Assembly (NCBI RefSeq): GCF_046844695.1
Contig: NZ_CP177354.1
Span: forward strand, 1,302,001-1,366,000
Reading direction: 5' to 3'
Length of the DNA: 64,000 bases
DNA from: Pokkaliibacter plantistimulans
GTDB taxonomy: Bacteria; Pseudomonadota; Gammaproteobacteria; Pseudomonadales; Balneatricaceae
Under the pieces are notes generated by a model, which was given only the letters and a program-made list of their open reading frames with translations, was not told where the DNA came from and did no database searches. Each line of letters begins with the position of its first letter. The stretch's first letter is position 1. The position numbers and the translations under genes are program-made. This document shows positions 53,632 to 63,226 of this stretch, piece by piece.

Positions 53632-54672
53632 GTGATCTACCATCAGATTCCCCATACCGACCTGAAGGTCAGCAAGATATGTCTCGGTACCATGACTTAC
53701 GGCGAGCAGAACACGGAAGCCGAAGCTCATGAGCAGCTGGATTATGCCGTGGCTCAGGGTATCAATTTTATTGATGCGGCTGAGATGTATCCGGTCCCCC
53801 CCCGTCCCGAAACGCAGGGAAGGACGGAAACCTACATTGGTAGCTGGCTGGCACAGCGTGGCAAGCGTGATGATCTGATTATTGCCACCAAGGTAGCGGG
53901 CCCCAGCAGTCGTGGTGTGGATCATATACGCCCCGATATGCGTCTGACGCGGGCTTCCATCCTCTCCGCCATTGATACCAGCCTGGCTCGCCTGCAGACT
54001 GACTACGTTGACCTGTACCAGATCCACTGGCCGGGGCGTAGTGCGAATTTCTTTGGCAGTCTGAATTACGTGCATGGCGAAGACCCGCATGATGTGCCTA
54101 TGGAGGAGACGCTCTCGGCACTGGGGGAACTGGTCAAGGCGGGTAAGGTGCGTTATATCGGCTTATCCAATGAAACGCCCTGGGGCGTGATGCGCTTTCT
54201 GCAGCTGGCCGATAAGCTGGGCTTGCCCCGGGTGGCGACCATTCAGAACCCCTATAACCTGCTGAATCGCACTTTTGAAGTAGGTCTGGCCGAGGTGGCG
54301 CATCGGGAAGGGGTAGAATTGCTGGCCTACTCACCCTTGGCATTCGGTATGCTGACCGGCAAGTATCTGCATGGAGAGCGCCCTGCAGGGGCCCGTCTGT
54401 CGCTTTACAGCCGCTTTTCGCGCTATTTCAAGGCGCAGGGTGAGAAAGCAACGGAAGCCTATGTAGCGCTGGCACAGGCTCATGGTCTCAGCCCGGCACA
54501 GCTGGCACTGGCCTACGTCAATACCCGCCCCTTTGTAGCCTCCAATATCATTGGTGCTACACAGATGGCACAATTGCGGGAAAATGTCGCCAGTCTGGAT
54601 GTAACCCTGAGTGATACCCTGCTGGCTGAGCTTGAAGCCATTCATGAGCTTTATCCCAATCCCTGCCCCTGA
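53632..54672 (+). CDS. tas: Tas-type aldo-keto reductase
   Basis: The protein has 346 residues. LGTMTYGEQNTEAEAHEQLD, YAVAQGINFIDAAEMYPVPPRPETQG in outline, ATKVAG and VELLAYSPLAFGMLTGKYL match E. coli Tas along the whole length. The catalytic Tyr is in AEMYP and the Asp in FIDAAE. It is an NADPH-dependent reductase of unclear natural substrate; E. coli Tas rescues tyrosine auxotrophs. A GAGGAG site five bases before points to the GTG at 53632. It is 26 bases ahead of a two-component pair. Confidence 0.9.
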   Translation: MIYHQIPHTDLKVSKICLGTMTYGEQNTEAEAHEQLDYAVAQGINFIDAAEMYPVPPRPETQGRTETYIGSWLAQRGKRDDLIIATKVAGPSSRGVDHIRPDMRLTRASILSAIDTSLARLQTDYVDLYQIHWPGRSANFFGSLNYVHGEDPHDVPMEETLSALGELVKAGKVRYIGLSNETPWGVMRFLQLADKLGLPRVATIQNPYNLLNRTFEVGLAEVAHREGVELLAYSPLAFGMLTGKYLHGERPAGARLSLYSRFSRYFKAQGEKATEAYVALAQAHGLSPAQLALAYVNTRPFVASNIIGATQMAQLRENVASLDVTLSDTLLAELEAIHELYPNPCP

Positions 54673-54698
54673 TTGCAGAAGAGACCTGATAGCGCCGT

Positions 54699-55406
54699 AT
54701 GACAACCCAAAAGCGTATCTTGATCGTGGATGATGACGAAGACATTCGTCAGCTGATTTCAGACTATCTCAGCCGTCATGGCTTTGAGTGCCACACCGCT
54801 GCTGATGGCAGCTATCTCGACGACAGTTTTGCCCGTCAGGCACCGGATCTGGTCATCCTCGATCTGATGCTGCCGGGGGAGGATGGTTTTTCGCTGTGCA
54901 AGCGCCTGCGCCAACAGTCGCAGGTGCCTATCATTATGCTGACTGCCAGTGCCGATGATACTGACCGTATTCTGGGGCTGGAGCTGGGAGCGGATGATTA
55001 TCTGGCGAAACCCTTCAACCCGCGGGAGTTACTGGCGCGCATCAAGGCCATTTTGCGCCGTACCCAGAGTTTTGGTGGTCAGGCGCGTTTTCAGCGTTTT
55101 GGCCCCTGGCGTCTGGATCGCACCACACGGGAGCTGATTGGTCAGGCTGGTGAGCGAGAGAGCCTGAGCGGGGCTGATTTTTCCCTGCTCAGCGTTTTTC
55201 TCAACCATCCGCAACAGGTCCTGTCGCGAGACGACCTGTTTGATCTGTCCCGTGGCCGCGACGCACCGCCACTGGACCGTTCCATTGATGTCCACATTTG
55301 CCGCTTGCGTGCCCGTCTGGGGGAGGATGCCAAAACCCCGCAGCTGATCAAAACGGTACGTGGCTCTGGTTATATTCTCGCCGTGCCCGTGGAAAATGTC
55401 GGCTAA
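54699..55406 (+). CDS. OmpR-family response regulator
   Basis: The protein has 235 residues: a receiver (D11-D12 pocket, phosphorylation site D55 in VILDLMLPGEDG, KPFNPRELLARI) and a winged helix (LDRSIDVHICRLRARLGED). It is a second OmpR-like regulator, distinct from the one at 1.7 kb. It overlaps its kinase by 11 bases. The signal and targets are unknown; the upstream aldo-keto reductase gene may be in the same transcript. Confidence 0.9.
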   Translation: MTTQKRILIVDDDEDIRQLISDYLSRHGFECHTAADGSYLDDSFARQAPDLVILDLMLPGEDGFSLCKRLRQQSQVPIIMLTASADDTDRILGLELGADDYLAKPFNPRELLARIKAILRRTQSFGGQARFQRFGPWRLDRTTRELIGQAGERESLSGADFSLLSVFLNHPQQVLSRDDLFDLSRGRDAPPLDRSIDVHICRLRARLGEDAKTPQLIKTVRGSGYILAVPVENVG

Positions 55407-56862
55407 CTGGCGTTATCGACTGCCGCGTTCATTACGTGGCAGGTTTGTTTTGCTGATGCTGGGGGGCGTGCTGCTGGCCCAGTTGATCAGCTATGGCGTC
55501 TGGACCTCGCAGGTGCGTGCCAGCCATCTGGAGCTGGTAGACCGGGTGTCGCGCAACCTCACCTACAGCATTGCCTCCACGGCACGCTTTTTTATTTCAC
55601 TGCCCATCGAATATCGCCATCTGGTGCTGGATCAGCTGCGCAAGATGGGAGGCACGCGTTTTTTTGTCAGTATCAATGATCATCGCATTCCGGTGCAGGA
55701 CATTGACGACTCTCAGGAAAAGCATCTGGTGGTGGATAATGTCGCCGGTATCATGCGGCAGGAAATGAACGTTGAGCGGGTCTGGGTGCAGTTTTCCGAG
55801 CCGACCACGTTACGCGTGCTCAACAGTGAAACCCTTGCACTGGACTTGCCACCGCGCTGGGCACAGTCGCTGTTTCTGGATCCGCTATCGCCGCCGGTGA
55901 TGGTGGTGCAGATGCAACTGGAGAAGGACACCTGGCTGTACATCGCCACCCTGTTGCCGGTACCGGGCTTTCTGCAGAAAGGAAGCTGGCTGGATGCTGA
56001 CAAGCTGGTGTTTCTGGCGTTGATGCTGATTGTGGTGATTACCATGAGTCTGGTGGGCATACGCTGGATGACCCGGCCACTGGCAGAGATTGCCCGCGCA
56101 GCCGAAGACTTCGGGCGCGACATTGATCATCCGCCGTTGCTGGAGCAGGGGCCGTCTGAAGTGATCGCCACCGCGCGCGCCTTCAATCACATGCAGGAAC
56201 GTATCCGGCGTTATCTGGCCGAACGGGAGCGGTTGTTTTCCGCTATCTCCCATGATCTCAAAACCCCTATTACTCGCCTGCGCCTGCGTGCAGAGCTGCT
56301 GGACGATGATCTGCAGCGTGAGCGCTTCAGCAAGGATCTGGAAGAGCTGGATCTGATGGTTAAAGGCGCTTTGCAGTACGTCAAGGATACCGACATTCAC
56401 GAGAACACCGAGACAGTGCACGTGCCAGATCTGCTCGACTCGCTGCTGACCGATTTGCAGCAGCAGGGGCGGGAAGTAAGGCTGCTGGGTGACTTCGAGC
56501 CGTTGCAAGCCAAACCGCTGGCACTCAAGCGCTGCCTGACCAATCTGATCGACAACGCGCTGTTCTATGGTGGCAGCGCGGATATCAGCATGTGCAGTAC
56601 TGACCTGCAGTGGCTGGTGCAGGTCCGGGATCATGGCCCCGGGATCCCGGAAGAGCAGATGGATCTGGTCTTTGAGCCCTATGTCCGGCTGGAACCTTCA
56701 CGCAATCGCCATACGGGGGGCAGCGGTTTGGGGCTGGGTATTGCCCGCAGCCTGGCCCGTGCTCACGGCGGTGATCTGATGCTGCGGAATCATCGTGAGG
56801 GCGGGCTGGAAGTGACGCTGATCCTGCCCCGTATTCTGTCCGTCGACATCGCAGGGGCCTGA
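55396..56862 (+). CDS. EnvZ-like sensor histidine kinase
   Basis: The protein has 488 residues: membrane helix 1 near 17-40, a periplasmic domain of about 160 residues, helix 2 near 200-222, HAMP, HisKA with H286 (AISHDLKTPITRLRLRAELL) and HATPase (NLIDNALFYG, DHGPGIPEEQM, GSGLGLGIARSLA). I chose the ATG at 55396 with GTGGAAA before it, overlapping the regulator's stop. It is the cognate kinase of that regulator. Confidence 0.9.
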   Translation: MSANWRYRLPRSLRGRFVLLMLGGVLLAQLISYGVWTSQVRASHLELVDRVSRNLTYSIASTARFFISLPIEYRHLVLDQLRKMGGTRFFVSINDHRIPVQDIDDSQEKHLVVDNVAGIMRQEMNVERVWVQFSEPTTLRVLNSETLALDLPPRWAQSLFLDPLSPPVMVVQMQLEKDTWLYIATLLPVPGFLQKGSWLDADKLVFLALMLIVVITMSLVGIRWMTRPLAEIARAAEDFGRDIDHPPLLEQGPSEVIATARAFNHMQERIRRYLAERERLFSAISHDLKTPITRLRLRAELLDDDLQRERFSKDLEELDLMVKGALQYVKDTDIHENTETVHVPDLLDSLLTDLQQQGREVRLLGDFEPLQAKPLALKRCLTNLIDNALFYGGSADISMCSTDLQWLVQVRDHGPGIPEEQMDLVFEPYVRLEPSRNRHTGGSGLGLGIARSLARAHGGDLMLRNHREGGLEVTLILPRILSVDIAGA

Positions 56863-56967
56863 AGTAGCCTGCCAGTCGCGCACAGCGTGCTATCATTACC
56901 GCCACGGACATGATTGATGTGCGCCCGCAACGGCTTGGTGATGCGGCTATTCTTCGAGGACTTTCCC

Positions 56968-57558
56968 ATGAAACAAATCGTGCTGGCCAGTGGCAACAAG
57001 GGCAAATTGCATGAATTCAATGAGCTGCTTGGCGGCCTGGATTTTGAAGTCATACCCCAGTCTGCATTCAGTGTGCCCGATGCCGATGAAACGGGTCTGA
57101 GCTTTGTTGAGAACGCCATTCTCAAAGCCCGCCATGCGGCACGTCTTACCGGTTTGCCGGCCCTGGCCGATGATTCGGGTTTGGAAGTGGATGCCCTCAA
57201 AGGGGCACCTGGCATCTATTCAGCACGTTTTGCCGGTGTGGGTGCCAGTGATGATGACAACTGTGAGCTGCTGCTTGAGCGCCTGCGGCATACGCCGGAA
57301 GATGAACGCAGTGCCCGCTTCCAGTGTGTGCTGGTGTTCATGCGACATGAGACGGACCCCACGCCGCTGATCTGTCAGGGCAGCTGGGAAGGCCGGGTGC
57401 TGTTTGAGGCGCGCGGCGAAGGTGGCTTTGGCTACGACCCGCTGTTCTGGGTACCTGATCAGCAGTGCAGCGCTGCCGAGCTGAGCGCAGAGCTGAAAAA
57501 TCGCCTCAGTCATCGTGGTAAAGCACTGCAGCAACTGATGCAGCGTTTTAATCCCTGA
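56968..57558 (+). CDS. rdgB: XTP/dITP pyrophosphatase RdgB
   Basis: The protein has 196 residues with LASGNKGKLHEFNELL, LPALADDSGLEVDALKGAPGIYSAR in outline and GGFGYDPLFWVP, all of the RdgB/HAM1 family. It clears non-canonical purine nucleotides (XTP, dITP). GAGGA precedes the ATG at 56968. It is followed by hemW, as in many gammaproteobacteria. Confidence 0.95.
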   Translation: MKQIVLASGNKGKLHEFNELLGGLDFEVIPQSAFSVPDADETGLSFVENAILKARHAARLTGLPALADDSGLEVDALKGAPGIYSARFAGVGASDDDNCELLLERLRHTPEDERSARFQCVLVFMRHETDPTPLICQGSWEGRVLFEARGEGGFGYDPLFWVPDQQCSAAELSAELKNRLSHRGKALQQLMQRFNP

Positions 57559-57655
57559 ATTGGATCGGGTTTCTCCATCGGCGTGAAACCTGCGGCAGTT
57601 GCATGGTCCTGGTGCTGCCGTCATATCAAGGATCTTAGCTTTCGAGATCGCCAGT

Positions 57656-58795
57656 TTGTTGCAGTTACCTCCTCTCAGCCTGTACATCCACATCCCCTGG
57701 TGCGTGCGTAAATGCCCGTACTGTGACTTCAATTCTCACGCCGTGCGCGGCGAGCTGCCAGAGCAGGATTATGTTGCGCGTCTGCTGGAAGACCTCGAGC
57801 AGGAGCAGGTGGCGGCGCAGGGGCGAGAAATTACCAGTATCTTTATCGGCGGTGGTACGCCCAGCCTGTTCAGTGAGCAGGCGATTGATCAGCTGCTGTG
57901 TGGTATTGCCCGGAGAGTGACACTGGCTGATGACTGTGAAGTGACCATGGAGGCCAACCCCGGCACCTTCGAGGCTGAGCGCTTTGCGGGTTTCCGTCAG
58001 GCCGGTGTCAATCGCCTGTCGGTTGGCATCCAGAGTTTTGATGATGACAAGCTGCAACGACTGGGAAGGATACACAGTAGCCGCGATGCCATTGCTGCTG
58101 TGGAAAAGCTGCATCAGCTGGGCTTCGACAACTTCAATCTGGATCTGATGCACGGTCTGCCGGAGCAGACCCTGCAACAGGGTCTGGCGGATCTGCGGCA
58201 AGCCATCGCACTGCAGCCTGCACATATTTCCTGGTATCAGCTGACCATTGAACCCAATACCGAGTACTACAGCCGCCCACCACAGCTGCCTGAGGATGAG
58301 GCGTTGTGGGCCATTCAGGAGGAGGGCCATGAGCTGCTGCAGGTGGCAGGATACGGTCAGTATGAAACCTCAGCCTACGCACAAGCTGGTCGACGTGCCC
58401 GTCACAACCTTAATTACTGGCAGTTTGGTGATTATCTGGGGGTCGGTGCAGGTGCACACGGTAAGGTAAGCTGGCAGGCCACAGGGCAGATTGTGCGTCG
58501 CTGGAAAACGCGTATGCCGCAGCACTATCTGGATCGTAGCCGGTTGCTGGTAGCGGGGGAGCAGCAGGTGGAGGCAGATGAGCTGCCGTTTGAGTTCATG
58601 ATGAATGCATTACGACTGGTGGACGGTGTGCCGTCAGCCTGGTTTGAGCAGCGCACCGGACTGACCAAGGCCAGCATTGACGATGCCGTCAGGCTTGGTC
58701 AGGACCGGGGGCTACTCAATCGTAACGAAGATGCATTCAGACCCACTGCCCTTGGGCAGCGTTATCTTAATGATTTGCTGGAGCTTTTTCTGTGA
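57656..58795 (+). CDS. hemW: HemW heme chaperone (radical SAM)
   Basis: The protein has about 379 residues: LYIHIPWCVRKCPYCDFNSH with the radical-SAM cysteines CxxxCxxC, IFIGGGTPSLF, SVGIQSFDDDKLQRLGR, a YQLTIEPNTEYY stretch and a C-terminal HemN_C-type part. HemW delivers heme and is not a coproporphyrinogen oxidase. No ATG exists near the expected N-end; I take TTG at 57656 (or 57659), just before QLPPLSLYIHIPWC, with GAG nine bases before. Confidence 0.88.
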   Translation: MLQLPPLSLYIHIPWCVRKCPYCDFNSHAVRGELPEQDYVARLLEDLEQEQVAAQGREITSIFIGGGTPSLFSEQAIDQLLCGIARRVTLADDCEVTMEANPGTFEAERFAGFRQAGVNRLSVGIQSFDDDKLQRLGRIHSSRDAIAAVEKLHQLGFDNFNLDLMHGLPEQTLQQGLADLRQAIALQPAHISWYQLTIEPNTEYYSRPPQLPEDEALWAIQEEGHELLQVAGYGQYETSAYAQAGRRARHNLNYWQFGDYLGVGAGAHGKVSWQATGQIVRRWKTRMPQHYLDRSRLLVAGEQQVEADELPFEFMMNALRLVDGVPSAWFEQRTGLTKASIDDAVRLGQDRGLLNRNEDAFRPTALGQRYLNDLLELFL

Positions 58796-59034
58796 TTCCG
58801 GCCTGACTCGTTCATCCTGAAGTCGTCAGGCCATCATCATCTCATCCATGGGCGTCCTGCTGATTTCGCTCAGTGAAATCGGCATCCTGCCTCCCTTGAG
58901 GGTCGTCTCTGACCCTGTCCATTGGCGCCAGATTACTGTTGTGCGGCTGCGGAACCTATAGGAAAAAGTCTGAATTTTCTGGTTGCAATTCAGCTACTTC
59001 TCATTTGCATGAAAGCCGCATGGTGTCTGGGTTT
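58796..59034. other. Convergent gap hemW / tesA with two hairpins
   Basis: GGCCTGAC (58800-58807) pairs with GTCAGGCC (58825-58832), and GATTTC/GAAATC form a stem near 58862-58880. Neither has a T-run. No gene seen. Confidence 0.5.
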
Positions 59035-59667
59035 TTACTGACTGCTGGTCGCTTTCAGCAGCGGTTGCAGCCACTGCCAGACGCGCTCAGCCATCAACGG
59101 CTGGCCCTGCTCATTGGGGTGAATATTGTCGGCTTGCATCAGCTCCGGATGCAGTGCCACATCCTCAAGAAAGAACGGAAGTAACGGAATATTCAAAGTG
59201 TTACTGACATCTTGATAGCTTTGTGCAAAAGCCTGAGTGTAAACAGGTCCATAATTGGGAGGCAGGCGCATGCCGAGCAGCAGTGGCCGGGCTCCGGCAT
59301 GCTGGCTGAGTTCAGCCATCCGGCTCAGGTTCTGTTGCAGGCTTTGTGGTGGCAGGCCACGCAGACCATCATTACCCCCCAGCTCGATCAGCACTATCTG
59401 TGGCTGATGCCGTTGCAGCAATGAGGGTAGGCGTGTCAGGCCGCCAGCACTGGTATCGCCACTGACACTGGCGTTGATCACCTGCCAGCCCAGAGGTTGC
59501 AGCTGTTGTCTAACCAGTGCTACCCAGCCTTTGTTGGGATTGATGCCATACCCTGCACTGAGGCTATCACCCAGTATCAGCAGGGTATTTGCCGCGGCGC
59601 TGCCGCTCACCAGCCACAGCAAAACCAGTGTTCGTTTAAGGAAGGTCATGACAGCAGCGCAATCCAT
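59035..59667 (-). CDS. tesA: TesA-type multifunctional esterase/thioesterase
   Basis: The protein has 210 residues: a signal peptide (LVLLWLVSGSAAA), then the SGNH hydrolase blocks ILGDSLSAGYG (catalytic Ser), SVSGDTSAGG, IELGGNDGLRG and DNIHPNEQG (Asp, His). It is periplasmic and splits thioesters, lysophospholipids and other esters. I chose the ATG at 59667 because AAGGAG is seven bases before it; the ATG at 59649 lacks one. The gene overlaps the 5' end of divergent ybbA by 20 bases. Confidence 0.9.
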   Translation of the reverse strand: MDCAAVMTFLKRTLVLLWLVSGSAAANTLLILGDSLSAGYGINPNKGWVALVRQQLQPLGWQVINASVSGDTSAGGLTRLPSLLQRHQPQIVLIELGGNDGLRGLPPQSLQQNLSRMAELSQHAGARPLLLGMRLPPNYGPVYTQAFAQSYQDVSNTLNIPLLPFFLEDVALHPELMQADNIHPNEQGQPLMAERVWQWLQPLLKATSSQ

Positions 59668-60334
59668 CTCCGTTCTCCTTCGTGCAGAGCAGCTCTGTAA
59701 GTATGTCGATACCCAAAGTGGCACCCTGACCCTGCTTGATCAGGTGTCGCTGAGTGTGGGAGCCGGGCAGAGTCTGGCCATATTGGGACGTTCCGGAGCA
59801 GGTAAGTCAACCCTGCTGGGCCTGCTGGCGGGGCTGGATGTACCTAGCCGTGGTGAGGTCTATATCGAACAGCACTGCCTTAGTGCCATGGATGAGGATC
59901 AACGGGCGGCACTGCGCGCTGCCGCTATCGGTTTTGTATTTCAATCCTTTCAGCTGCTGCCTGATCTGACGGCGGCGGAAAACATCAGTCTGCCACTGGC
60001 GCTCTGTGGCGTTGCCGATGCCGCTCAAAGGGCCGAGCAATGGTTGCAGCGTGTCGGGCTGTCGCACCGCTTGCATCACACTCCACGCCAGTTATCGGGT
60101 GGGGAACAGCAGCGTGTTGCGCTGGCGCGGGCCTTTGCCAATCAGCCGCGCATCCTCTTTGCTGATGAACCTACCGGTAATCTTGATGAGGCCACCGGCA
60201 AACAGATCATGGACCTGCTGTTTGAGCTGAACCAGCATGAGGGCACTACCCTGATTCTGGTGACCCACGATGCGGTACTGGCAGAGCGTTGTCAGCAGCG
60301 TGTTTATCTGGAGGGTGGCCGTGTCCAGTCTTGA
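59648..60334 (+). CDS. ybbA: ABC transporter ATPase YbbA
   Basis: The protein has 228 residues: Walker A GRSGAGKST, signature LSGGEQQRVALARAF, Walker B ILFADEPTGNLD and His switch VTHDAVLAERC. It belongs to the LolD/MacB-like group and pairs with the large YbbP permease. AAGGAAGG precedes the ATG at 59648. It is divergent from and overlaps tesA, as in E. coli, where the link is also seen. Confidence 0.92.
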   Translation: MTAAQSISVLLRAEQLCKYVDTQSGTLTLLDQVSLSVGAGQSLAILGRSGAGKSTLLGLLAGLDVPSRGEVYIEQHCLSAMDEDQRAALRAAAIGFVFQSFQLLPDLTAAENISLPLALCGVADAAQRAEQWLQRVGLSHRLHHTPRQLSGGEQQRVALARAFANQPRILFADEPTGNLDEATGKQIMDLLFELNQHEGTTLILVTHDAVLAERCQQRVYLEGGRVQS

Positions 60335-62891
60335 GCAGTCATACAATAATTCGGTCAGCAGGTTGGCACTGACCTCCGCTCGTAAGCCCTCATGGCGTGC
60401 CAGCTGGCGTTATGCCCTGCTTGGCTGGCGTGACAATGAACTACGCCTGCTGGTGCTGGCCATCTGGTTAGCCTGTGCTGCGACGACGTTGCTAGGCTTT
60501 TTTGCTGATCGGCTGGAGCGCGGGTTACAGGCACAGTCGCAGCGTTATCTGGGCGCACCGCTGGTGATTCGCAGCAGCCGGGAGGCGCCTGAGGAATGGT
60601 GGCAGCAGGCTCAGCAGCTGGGCATCAAGCCACCTCTGACGGTTGCCGAGTTTGTCAGCATGGCCAGCAGTGCTCAGGGCTTTCAGCTGGCTGGCGTGAA
60701 AGCAGTACCTGCGGGGTATCCGTTAACGGGCACAATCCGTGTGCAGCAGGCGGATGGTCAGGTACAGGAGCTGAGTCAGGGCCCCTTGCCGGGCGAGGCC
60801 TGGCTGGCGCCTCGTCTGATGAGCATGCTTGCCGTGAAAATGGGCGATCAGGTACAGCTGGGCTATGCCGATCTGAAAGTAACCGGCGTGGTGTTGCAGG
60901 AGCCAGACCCCTCTACTGATTTCCTCAGTCTCAACCCGCGCCTGCTGGTAAATAGCGCAGATCTGGCCAGATCACAGGTCATCCAGCCCGGCAGCCGTAT
61001 TCGCTATCGTTATCTGCTGGACGGGCCTGCACCGGCCATACAGGTCTTTACCCGCTGGGTTACTCCCCAGCTGGCCCCGGCGGCCCGCATTCTTGAGACC
61101 GACAGTGACAGCCCGCGGCTGGCCAGTGCGTTGCAGCGAGTCAATCAGTACCTGGCGTTAGGCAGCATCCTTTCTGTCCTGCTGGCGGCGGTGACACTGG
61201 CACTGGCTGCGCGACACTACAGTCTGCGACATCAGGACGAGGTGGCACTGTGGCGGTGTCTGGGGCTGTCACGCCGCCAGTTGGGGCAGATGCTACTGTT
61301 GCGGCTGGGGTTGCTTAGTCTGGTGGCTGTTGGGCTGGGCGTCCTCACCGGTGCGCTGGCACAGCAAGGGCTGGTGCAGTTGTTTCGCGACTGGTTGCCT
61401 GACCCTCTGCCCGAACTGAGCTGGCTTCCTGCTGGTAATGGTGTGCTGACAGCGGTGTTGCTGCTGGTGGCTCTGGTCTTGCCGGACTGGTGGTTACTGC
61501 TGCGCACCAGTCCGCTGCGTGCACTCAAGCATGAAAGTCGTGGGGCTACGGTAGCGACACGTCTCTGGCTGGCGGGAGCGCTACTGGCCCTGTTGTTCTG
61601 GCTGTGGTGGCAAAGTCGGCAGCCGGTACTGACATTCAGTGTGGGTGGCGGTTTGCTGCTGTTACTGGGCGTACTGTTTTACAGCAGTCGCTGGTTATTG
61701 GCACGGCTACTGCGCCGTCTGGGGCCGCTGGATAATGCCCGTCTGAACTGGCAGGCACTGCAGGTGACCGCTTTCGCGCTGGTCAGCATGGCGATTGGCC
61801 TGGTGATGCTGTTACGGCTTGACCTGTTGAACAGCTGGCGAGAGCAGCTGCCTGAGAAAGCGCCCAACTACTTCGCCATCAACCTTCAGCCTGATCAGCA
61901 GGCCGATTTTCTGCACTTTCTGCAGCAGCAGGGCTGGCAGAGCAATCCACTGTATCCGATGCTGCGCGGACGTCTGATCGAGCGTAATGGCCAGCCGCTG
62001 AAAGCTGAGGAAGACGATGGTCGTGATGAAGATAATCGGGAGCGTAATGGTAACCGGGCGCCCGGACGCGAGCTGAATCTGACCTGGGCGGCAGAGCCTG
62101 GGCGTGACAACAGGATAGTCCAGGGTAGCTGGTGGAATGCTGGCGAGCAGCAGCGGCTGATTTCCATTGAAGAAGGCTTTGCCAAGCGTTATGGGCTCGA
62201 ACTGGGTGATCAACTGACCTTCGACATTGCCGGTGAACCTGTGACCGCTAAGGTGAGCAGCGTGCGTAGTGTTGACTGGAACTCCTTCAATCCCAATTTC
62301 TTCGTGATCTTCACACCCGGTAGTCTGACTGATTTTCCGGCGTCACTGATGACCAGCTTCTATGTACCGCCTGACCATGGCACCGAGATTACAGCGTTGA
62401 GTAAACATGGCACCGAGATTACAGCGTTGAGTAAAACCTGGCCGAACATAACCCTGATTGGGGTGGAAGCATTACTGGGACAGTTACGTGACATCCTTAC
62501 GCAGCTGACGGAAGCCGTGCAGTATCTGTTTATCTTTGTCTTGCTGGCCGCATGGCTGGTGCTGGTGGCCGTCATTCAGATCAGCTTGCCGGAGCGGCGG
62601 CGTGAGGCTGCATTGCTGCATACACTGGGGGTTGCCAGACAACGCTTACGCCAGCGTCAGCGGCAGGAGCTGTTATTACTGGGTGCCGTTGCTGGCGCCT
62701 TGGGAGCCATTGGCTGTACGGTGCTGGGCTGGGTGGTGTTTACCCGTGTGCTGGAGCTACCGTTCGCCGGGCCCTGGTGGCTGCTTGGCTGGCCGCCTTT
62801 GTTCGCTGTTGTGGTGGCCCTGCCGGGGCTATGGATGTTGCGGCAAATCGGTCGTGAGCCACCGTTGCAGGCGTTACGCAGATTACTGTAG
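60321..62891 (+). CDS. ybbP: Large ABC permease YbbP
   Basis: The protein has 856 residues with about ten membrane helices and two FtsX-like domains, as in E. coli YbbP (804 residues). I take GTG at 60321, five bases after GGAGGG; it overlaps ybbA by 14 bases. Near 570-600 is an Asp/Glu/Arg/Asn-rich stretch, and residues 686-705 are two exact copies of HGTEITALSK from a 30-base tandem duplication. The substrate is unknown; in other bacteria such permeases act in envelope export. Confidence 0.9.
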   Translation: MSSLEQSYNNSVSRLALTSARKPSWRASWRYALLGWRDNELRLLVLAIWLACAATTLLGFFADRLERGLQAQSQRYLGAPLVIRSSREAPEEWWQQAQQLGIKPPLTVAEFVSMASSAQGFQLAGVKAVPAGYPLTGTIRVQQADGQVQELSQGPLPGEAWLAPRLMSMLAVKMGDQVQLGYADLKVTGVVLQEPDPSTDFLSLNPRLLVNSADLARSQVIQPGSRIRYRYLLDGPAPAIQVFTRWVTPQLAPAARILETDSDSPRLASALQRVNQYLALGSILSVLLAAVTLALAARHYSLRHQDEVALWRCLGLSRRQLGQMLLLRLGLLSLVAVGLGVLTGALAQQGLVQLFRDWLPDPLPELSWLPAGNGVLTAVLLLVALVLPDWWLLLRTSPLRALKHESRGATVATRLWLAGALLALLFWLWWQSRQPVLTFSVGGGLLLLLGVLFYSSRWLLARLLRRLGPLDNARLNWQALQVTAFALVSMAIGLVMLLRLDLLNSWREQLPEKAPNYFAINLQPDQQADFLHFLQQQGWQSNPLYPMLRGRLIERNGQPLKAEEDDGRDEDNRERNGNRAPGRELNLTWAAEPGRDNRIVQGSWWNAGEQQRLISIEEGFAKRYGLELGDQLTFDIAGEPVTAKVSSVRSVDWNSFNPNFFVIFTPGSLTDFPASLMTSFYVPPDHGTEITALSKHGTEITALSKTWPNITLIGVEALLGQLRDILTQLTEAVQYLFIFVLLAAWLVLVAVIQISLPERRREAALLHTLGVARQRLRQRQRQELLLLGAVAGALGAIGCTVLGWVVFTRVLELPFAGPWWLLGWPPLFAVVVALPGLWMLRQIGREPPLQALRRLL
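62376..62435 (+). repeat. Exact 30-base tandem duplication inside ybbP
   Basis: Two perfect copies (62376-62405, 62406-62435) begin CATGGCACCGAG and end GTTGAGTAAA. The repeat keeps the frame and adds ten residues. Perfect identity shows it is recent or kept by conversion. Confidence 0.97.
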
Positions 62892-63126
62892 CGATTGGCT
62901 TTTGACCTGGCATAGCCAATATCCGTACTGGCCTGGGAGGTTATCCGTTTGCTTTCCAGGCCCTCTGCCAAAGATAAAGACGGCTACTGCATCTGGCGGT
63001 ACTGCTTCTTTTTCATTCACATGTTCCGGTAATTTTTTCGGATCCATGCTCCCTGTTGACCCTCCAGATCTGTCATTGACGTGCTGTTGGCAAAGCATGT
63101 TTTTGCTCTCAATTGGCGCATGCTTT

Positions 63127-63140
63127 TGACCGTATGGTCA
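63127..63140. promoter_or_regulatory. Perfect palindrome TGACC-GTAT-GGTCA
   Basis: A 14-base perfect dyad of a type bound by TetR- and GntR-like regulators. It lies about 70 bases before the sigma-54-type site and 283 before tsx. The binding protein is unknown. Confidence 0.5.
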
Positions 63141-63210
63141 GTTTTAGACCTTTCGTATCATTTAATACTTTATTTAATTGAAAAATATGCGGAAAATCTG
63201 CCGCCCCGAT

Positions 63211-63226
63211 TGGCACCGATATTGCC
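63211..63226 (+). promoter_or_regulatory. Sigma-54 promoter upstream of tsx
   Basis: TGGCACCGATATTGCC has GG (63212-63213) and GC (63224-63225) with 10 bases between and matches TGGCACG-N4-TTGC at all but one position. The start should be near 63237, about 186 bases before tsx. Confidence 0.75.

Noticed and set aside
62536..63129. Plus-strand frame covering the end of ybbP and the tsx upstream region
   Set aside because: Trp/Cys-rich out-of-frame reading of ybbP, running into non-coding DNA.
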